The notes under the pieces are model-generated. The model was not told where the DNA came from. It saw nothing but the letters and a program-made list of their open reading frames with translations, and did no database searches. A stretch of 64,000 bases of DNA from Typhlomys cinereus (taxonomy: Eukaryota > Chordata > Mammalia > Rodentia > Platacanthomyidae), in contig JALPQD010000027.1 in the NCBI GenBank assembly GCA_023101885.1, forward strand, positions 620,001-684,000. Reading direction: 5' to 3'. The translations under genes were made by a program, and so were the position numbers. Numbering within the stretch: position 1 is the first letter of the stretch; each line of letters opens with the position of its first letter. This document shows positions 60,050 to 64,000 of this stretch, piece after piece.

Positions 60050-60435
60050 GGAAGGAAGGAAGGAAGGAAGGAAGGAAGGAAGGAAGGAAGGAAGGAAGGA
60101 AGAAGGAAGGAAGGAAAGAAAGAAAAAGAAAGAAAGAAAGAAAGAATAAAGGAAAAAAGAAAGAAGAAAGGAAGGAATGAAGGAAGGGAAGAAGGAAAAA
60201 AGAAGTATAATTTTTTCTTCAGCGTATACTTTAGGGAGTGAAAGGCATTGGGTGGAAGTAGGGTTCAGGAATGCATTTCACAGTTATCCTTTTGTATGAA
60301 AACACTATTTTTAGATTTTTAGCTGCATCATAATCTTCCTTCCTTCCTTCCTTCCTTCCTTCCTTCCTTCCTTCCTTCCTTCCTTCCTTCCTTCCTTCCT
60401 TCCTTTCTTCCTTCCATCCTTCCTTCCATCCTTCT
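60050..60435. repeat. Inverted pair of (GGAA)n and (TTCC)n arrays
   Basis: (GGAA)n on the + strand at 60050-60120, followed by GAAA-rich sequence to about 60205. A (TTCC)n array lies at 60335-60435. The two arrays are reverse complements about 215 bp apart. Confidence 0.85.
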
Positions 60436-61393
60436 TCTGTTCAACATTTTTGTGTAACCCAGGAAGTTCTTGAAGTCACTGTGAAGCCAAGAATGACTGT
60501 GACCTCCTGCATCCACCTTCCAGTGCTAGAATTACAGAGGAGAGCCTCCTAGGAGATGCCAGCGCTCTCATCTCCTCACCCTTCCCTATATAAGTACCAA
60601 TGCCCAGCTTCGTGGAGTCCCACAATAGCTCCCTTGAAAGAGCTTGTCTTTCATGTGTGTACTGAGCAGGAGGAGAAACAGTGAGGTTCCCTGTCTGGAT
60701 AGTCCGGTGGACAGACGGCCCTGTTGAGAATTCATTCTTCCTTAGCTGTGAGCATATGTACAAATATACGGAGTTCTTGTTCCACAAGTCATCTCTGTGT
60801 GGATGTGCTGATGTATCATTGCTTACTGGCTTGGATTATCTATTTTTGTCTATGTCAGCATGCCATAGGCTATGAAGTCCTTAGGGGACTGGAATGAGAC
60901 CTGTGAGGGAAGATGAGCAGAGAGGGTATACTGCAACTCTTCAAACGGTCGAAGGCCTGACAAGAACTTGGTATTGTGGAAGGGCTTTTTACATCATGTA
61001 AAAGTAGAACTAGATGATCACAGTAGTCCCAGGAATCCCAATGAGTTGGAATTCCAGACTTATAGTCACTAGCAGATCAGTCTGTGACTGGAGGTAGGTG
61101 AGTGTTTAGAGATCTCCCAAGGAGATGTACTTGTATCCCTAATTTGGATAAAGAACCTGCCAAACTTGGTTCATCTTGCATTGTCTGCTTGCGTGGCCTA
61201 TTTTCTAGAGATGAGCAGGACGAGTTACCTGTTCTAAACATCTGGCATTACCTGCCTGCTTAGTCATCCTCTCTCCCTCTTCAAACAGCTGTGGGGCCCC
61301 ACCTCTTCTCTCCCTTCTATCCAGTTGAGAGCTTTCCCTCCCCTTTTTCTTCCTGGAGGGATCTGGATACACCAGATCCACAAGTCTGATGTC

Positions 61394-61400
61394 TTTAAAA
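61394..61400 (+). promoter_or_regulatory. ENDOU: TATA-like box of ENDOU
   Basis: TTTAAAA lies 89 bp upstream of the ENDOU ATG, so a start near 61425 would give a leader of about 65 bases. There is no CpG island, fitting a tissue-restricted gene. Confidence 0.45.
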
Positions 61401-61488
61401 GGATCGGCCTGGGGATAAGGCTCATTTGAGCACTGTGACATTCGCCTTGACTCTCCTGGAGAATCCAGCAGCCCATTCCCTCCCCACC

Positions 61489-61543
61489 ATGAGGGCCTGT
61501 GTTCCCCTGATAGTGGCTGCACTCTGTGGTTTGGCCTGGGCTG
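61489..61543 (+). CDS. ENDOU: ENDOU, first coding exon (signal peptide; partial gene)
   Basis: ATG in a good Kozak context (CCACCATGA) opens MRACVPLIVAALCGLAWAG, cut by a GT donor at 61544 after the first base of codon 19. This matches the signal peptide of poly(U)-specific endoribonuclease (placental protein 11). The hydrophobic core and the likely cleavage after Ala are visible. The somatomedin-B-like and XendoU catalytic exons lie beyond the window; none was found up to 64000. Known of the family: a secreted, Mn2+-dependent, uridylate-specific RNase. The gene order RAPGEF3-ENDOU supports the call. Confidence 0.9.
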
Positions 61544-64000
61544 GTAAGTTGCTCTCAGATGGGCCTGGGTATTGGCATTGGTATTGGTTGCCTAAAGAAC
61601 AGAGGGTGGGAGCATTTGGCTGATGGGTGAGCACCATTCCTAAAGCAAAGGACCACTTTGGTTTGTCCTTGCCTGAGGCCACAGGAAGCATCTCTGGGGT
61701 GCACTGATGGTAGAGAGGGAGCTGCAGGGCTGATGCCTTGGAAAAGCAGCTCCAACATCACTAATCAGACTTCACATCCAGCCGAAGTTTTGCTTTCTTG
61801 TGTCCACTGTGTGGTGTAAAGGGAGATGGGGCTGCTGGTCGGGGTTGCCTGGCTTCCCTTGTCCACTTTCGTCTGCGCTGCCTGGTGATAGGTGAGGTTG
61901 TCTGGGGTGTGACCTTCCGCTGGATAAGCCTTAGGTTGCCCTGCCCCAGAGGTGGACCATGTCTCATCTGGGACTGTGCAAACGATCAGAGGAATGTGTC
62001 TTTGTCCCAGGATTGAAAGAACTAAGGAGTAGGGGAGGGACCTGGCCCGCGGTTGCTGGTGGGAGCAGAGCTAGCATGGGTGATGGAAGGACAGCTGTAC
62101 AAAAAACTGCTGCTGATGTGCTAATTGGTAATTAGTGCGGGAGAGAGCCAAGGGAAGAGGCTGAGCTGAGGGGTGTGGGCAGAATCCTCCTCAGGAGAGT
62201 CAGAGTGGCATGCCGTTCGTTCTGCCCTTCCAGGGTGTTCCTGGTAGAACTCTGGAAGGATCAGATGAGATAATTCTGGAGGCCAGAGAGAAAGCTCCGT
62301 GGGCAAACCTGGTGACCTGATTGCTTGCTAACCTAACAACCTCAGTTTGAGTCCTGGAAGCAGAGAATTAACTTCTGAAAGTTGTGCTCTGACCTCCGCC
62401 CATGCACCATGGCATATATGTGCTCTCTCACTCTCTCTCAAATGCATAAATAAAAAAAATACTTTTTAGAAAAGATAGTGGAAGAGAACCTGACAGGTGT
62501 GGAGGGAGGGCTCAGCACATTGGAACTCCAATTAGGGTCAGGATCAGAAATTTTCTTGGGAGGAACTGACTCTCGGGGTTGTTCCCATCATGAGGATGCC
62601 TAATAGGATTCTAAATGGAAAGGCCTGACCAAGTCTTCCAAATCAGATGTTCAGGGCCAGGAAGGAAAGAAAGTGGTGGGGAGGACAGGGTGTATGTGGA
62701 CCCTCTGCTGTGTGGGTCTAGTGTGCAGGGGAGTCTGTGGTCTTGGGATATGCTAGACTTAGGGGAGGGTCGCCTGGATGATATCTGTCTGGTCTACCTT
62801 GGATATGACCACAGTGGATTCACATGTGTAGGCAGCTCCAGGTTGTTAGGGGTGAGAACAGGGTCAAAGGCAGCTATGAGGTTGATGGGAGGTGAGGGTG
62901 ATGTGGAGAGGCGCCTGAAGGCAAGAAGGAAAGTCTCAGATGCTTTCCTTCTGATGCCAGAATGTGAGGGGGGAGGTGGGCACACGACTCATGGCCAGGT
63001 TTGGGCCTTCCTTATAGAAGAAGCCTGCTGAGGGCTGGGCTGTTTCAAGAGAACAGAGGCAGGAAACTGGTCTTGCGGATGGGCTGATGTATACGAACTC
63101 TGTGTTCATCCAGGCTTGGCACCAAGTTCACCTGATGGCTAATAGAGGCGCATTCGGGTCTGAGAGGGGGCAGAGAAAGAGCTTTGCACAAGGGAGAGGG
63201 GCCCAGAAGTCTGCCTAGAGAATGGTAAGAGAGCAAAGGAGAAAAGAAATGAAGAGAAACAGAGAGGTAAGGCAGAGGGGCGAGGGCAGAGGCTGTTGGA
63301 GCCGAGATGCAGGTCTTGGCTGGTGATCAAGGCTGAGACAAAGCTTTTGTGTCACTGGGAGGTGCTGGGTTGGGGCCCGGAGCAAACAGTCAGGGTGACT
63401 AGTCATGTGAGTGTCCCCAGAACAGCACAACAAGGCGCCTGTGGGCGAAAGCCCTTCCCACCCTTTCCTTCTGTACTTCCAAGGTCCCTGGGTCTCCTTG
63501 AAGCAGCCCAGGTTTGCAGAGGACCCTGAGACGTGTTGATATAGGCTTCTTCCTGGGGACAAAGCGCCGGGACAGAGCCGACAAAGTTCACACAGCACAG
63601 GGTGCTCTCCTGAACCACTGTCAGCTGTTCGCTTGCCCTTCTCAACGGCTGCCAGCCCTGGAGAGCAGTGCTGGGACTCTGCCTCGGTAGCCCATTAAGA
63701 GCACAACCCTGATTCGCCCTCATTCTCTTCCTCGGCTCCGGGTACTCTGCCAGGCTGGCGGGGCAGGCAGCTGACCAAGCCTTCCTCCTGTGCTGAATTC
63801 TTCTCCTTCAGATCTTTGAATTCAGGTGCCAAGAGAGATGACTTAAGATTCATGAGGAGTTCCCATAGGCTTCTGGGAAAAGTGGCCTTGGGCTTGGTTC
63901 TCTTTAGGGACAGTTGGTTGGACGGACAAGTGTCCGGCCTTGCTGGATATCTTGGAGCCGCACGCGATAGCCAACGGCCTTGGTGGGACCAGGGTTGACC
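61544..64000 (+). other. ENDOU: ENDOU intron 1 (right edge of window)
   Basis: Unique sequence with one B4-like SINE end at about 62330-62460 (CTCTGACCTCCGCCCATGCA, then AATAAAAAAAA). Cysteine-rich exon 2 was looked for and not seen. Confidence 0.6.

Larger units (their letters stand above)
50831..61390. other. Intergenic region between RAPGEF3 and ENDOU
   Basis: Unique sequence with repeats listed separately, plus MIR-like fragments in reverse near 52540-52690 and 56395-56580. No exon was recognised on either strand. Confidence 0.6.

Noticed and set aside
63816..63998. Possible ENDOU exon 2 near the right edge (acceptor-like CTTCTCCTTCAG before 63814)
   Set aside because: The following codons lack the cysteine pattern expected of the somatomedin-B-like region.

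Overview
This is mammalian nuclear DNA from a rodent. Four protein genes with rodent-like coding sequence lie among tRNA-derived SINEs, B1 and ID/B1 elements, MIRs and many microsatellites. The order HDAC7 - SLC48A1 - RAPGEF3 - ENDOU matches my memory of human 12q13.11, in the opposite orientation. The commonest SINE has a B2-like tRNA head but a body and (CA)n tail unlike mouse B2. This suggests a myodont rodent other than mouse or rat, perhaps a dipodoid (jerboa/jumping mouse). The species cannot be fixed from sequence alone.

Layout. 463-7412 (+) holds the last ten coding exons of HDAC7, the class IIa deacetylase domain and its C-terminus, with the 3'UTR running to a poly(A) signal at 8428. 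SLC48A1 (HRG-1 haem transporter, three coding exons) runs the other way from a CpG island near 16.2 kb to a stop at 10348. A minus-strand AATAAA at 8442-8437 sits 3 bp beyond the HDAC7 signal, so the two genes probably end tail to tail at one site. 16.5-28.3 kb is repeat-filled intergenic DNA with a solo LTR. RAPGEF3 (EPAC1, + strand) has a CpG-rich promoter near 28.4-29.4 kb and 27 coding exons from 30179 to 49991, giving 884 residues. A longer 926-residue form can start at 29626. 51-61 kb is intergenic, with three copies of a URR1-like DNA element and long purine arrays. ENDOU (+) contributes only its first coding exon (61489-61543, signal peptide); the rest of the window is its first intron.

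The genes are not an operon. HDAC7 is a transcriptional co-repressor, SLC48A1 moves haem from endolysosomes to cytosol, RAPGEF3 couples cAMP to Rap GTPases, and ENDOU is a secreted poly(U)-specific endoribonuclease. No new system was found. The best leads are non-canonical splicing in RAPGEF3 (a U12-type AT-AC intron and a GC-AG intron), a protein-like open frame overlapping the RAPGEF3 long-isoform start, a possible in-frame N-terminal extension of SLC48A1, the tail-to-tail poly(A) site, and a SINE whose 3' end plus target-site duplication has been amplified in tandem.
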